Source of the DNA: Oscillospiraceae bacterium
GTDB lineage: Bacteria > Bacillota > Clostridia > Oscillospirales > Ruminococcaceae
Assembly: GCA_009782665.1 (NCBI GenBank)
Contig: WRIP01000058.1
Span: 1-7,419, forward strand
Length of the DNA: 7,419 nucleotides
Reading direction: 5' to 3'
The notes under the pieces were generated by a model. The model searched no databases. It saw only the letters and a program-made list of their open reading frames with translations, and had not been told where the DNA came from. Position numbers and translations under genes: made by a program. Positions 6,917-7,419 of the stretch are shown here, piece after piece (within the stretch, counting starts at the first letter, position 1; the number at the start of each line of letters is the position of its first letter).

Positions 6917-7419
6917 ATGTCAAATCTATCACTTACCGATTGGGTCATTGATAAAATCAAGAAGGAATACGCTGATGATGTAGCACTACTAGTCGCGGTT
7001 GAAGGGAGTTCAATCAATAACGACAGGCACGGAGTTGATTTTGACTATTTTGTACCTGCGACTGAAAGAGGCAATAATCTTAGTCAGACGTTTATCATTA
7101 ATGGTATCGGAAATGACCTCTACCCGCGTTCCTGGGAACGCACCGAAGCGACTGCTGAGATGAAGGATCTAGCAACACAATGTTTAGGTAAAGCCAAGAT
7201 CCTCTATGCAAAATCAAAAGAAGACGAAGAACGCTTTGAAGCTATTCGTCAACGTCTCTTTGATAATCTTAATGATCCTAGCTTTAGGTACAGGAAGGCT
7301 CTTGAAAATCTGGATACCGCGATGAGTATCTACAGCAACATGATGTTTCAAGATGAGTTGTATCGTGTGAGATGTCAAACCGGACATGTGTTCCATTTTC
7401 TAACGGTCGCAGTCGGTTG
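6917..7419 (+). CDS. nucleotidyltransferase-fold protein, 3' end cut by the window
   Basis: The frame stays open from the ATG at 6917 to the window end, giving 167 complete codons; the C-terminus is missing. CGGAG at 6903-6907, 9 nt before the ATG, is a fair ribosome site. The protein begins MSNLSLTDWVIDKIKK and shows the DNA polymerase beta superfamily pattern: GS at 30-31, D41-F-D43 nine residues later, and a third acidic residue D67 in GNDLYP. All three metal-binding acids are therefore present and the enzyme is predicted to be active in transferring a nucleotide to something. From about residue 100 it looks helical, as in the substrate-binding half of antibiotic nucleotidyltransferases and of MNT/HEPN pairs. 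No signal peptide is seen. The target is unknown: small molecule, protein or RNA are all possible. It is divergent from the sugar operon, with no sign of a shared function. Confidence 0.75.
   Translation, partial: MSNLSLTDWVIDKIKKEYADDVALLVAVEGSSINNDRHGVDFDYFVPATERGNNLSQTFIINGIGNDLYPRSWERTEATAEMKDLATQCLGKAKILYAKSKEDEERFEAIRQRLFDNLNDPSFRYRKALENLDTAMSIYSNMMFQDELYRVRCQTGHVFHFLTVAVG

Noticed and set aside
7214..7396. 60-codon minus-strand open frame
   Set aside because: It is opposite the plus-strand nucleotidyltransferase-like frame, which has a ribosome site and family motifs; this one has neither.

Overview
The window reads as an ordinary chromosomal segment of a fermentative, low- to mid-GC bacterium, most likely a Bacillota (Clostridia or Erysipelotrichia type). 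GC looks to be in the low 40s per cent by eye and was not counted. The basis for this is the style of the proteins: a GH13_31 alpha-glucosidase with a cysteine before the nucleophile aspartate, a GPH-type sugar/cation symporter, and an iron-dependent alcohol dehydrogenase with a short N-terminal extension. TGA is used as a stop codon, which argues against a Mycoplasma-type code. Genus cannot be fixed from this sequence.

Layout from left to right. Positions 1-90 are a short leader with a perfect -10-like hexamer and a compact hairpin. Positions 91-1290 (+) encode an iron-containing alcohol dehydrogenase. Converging on it with a single base between the two stop codons is a three-gene minus-strand operon, read right to left: a GH13 oligo-1,6-glucosidase type enzyme (6672-5005), a GH36 alpha-galactosidase (5018-2682) and a MelB-like GPH symporter (2665-1292). 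The glucosidase and galactosidase genes overlap by 14 nt, and the galactosidase and transporter genes are 16 nt apart, so they very likely form one transcription unit. Positions 6673-6916 are a divergent control region with a good promoter for the operon, a weaker one for the gene on the right, and a few short palindromes. From 6917 to the window end (+) there is a truncated, uncharacterised nucleotidyltransferase-fold gene.

How the genes work together: the symporter would bring alpha-galactosides or similar oligosaccharides (melibiose, raffinose and possibly isomaltose-type sugars) into the cytoplasm with a coupling cation. The GH36 enzyme would release galactose. The GH13 enzyme would split the remaining alpha-glucosides (isomaltose-like sugars or, less certainly, sucrose left over from raffinose). 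Neither hydrolase has a signal peptide, so both should act inside the cell. No regulator, Leloir-pathway or sucrose-specific gene lies in the window. The alcohol dehydrogenase could serve redox balance during sugar fermentation, but it is transcribed separately and its substrate cannot be read from the sequence.

I found no mobile element, CRISPR array, tRNA or rRNA, and no convincing terminator. Nothing here amounts to a clearly new biological system. The least understood item is the nucleotidyltransferase-like gene at the right edge.
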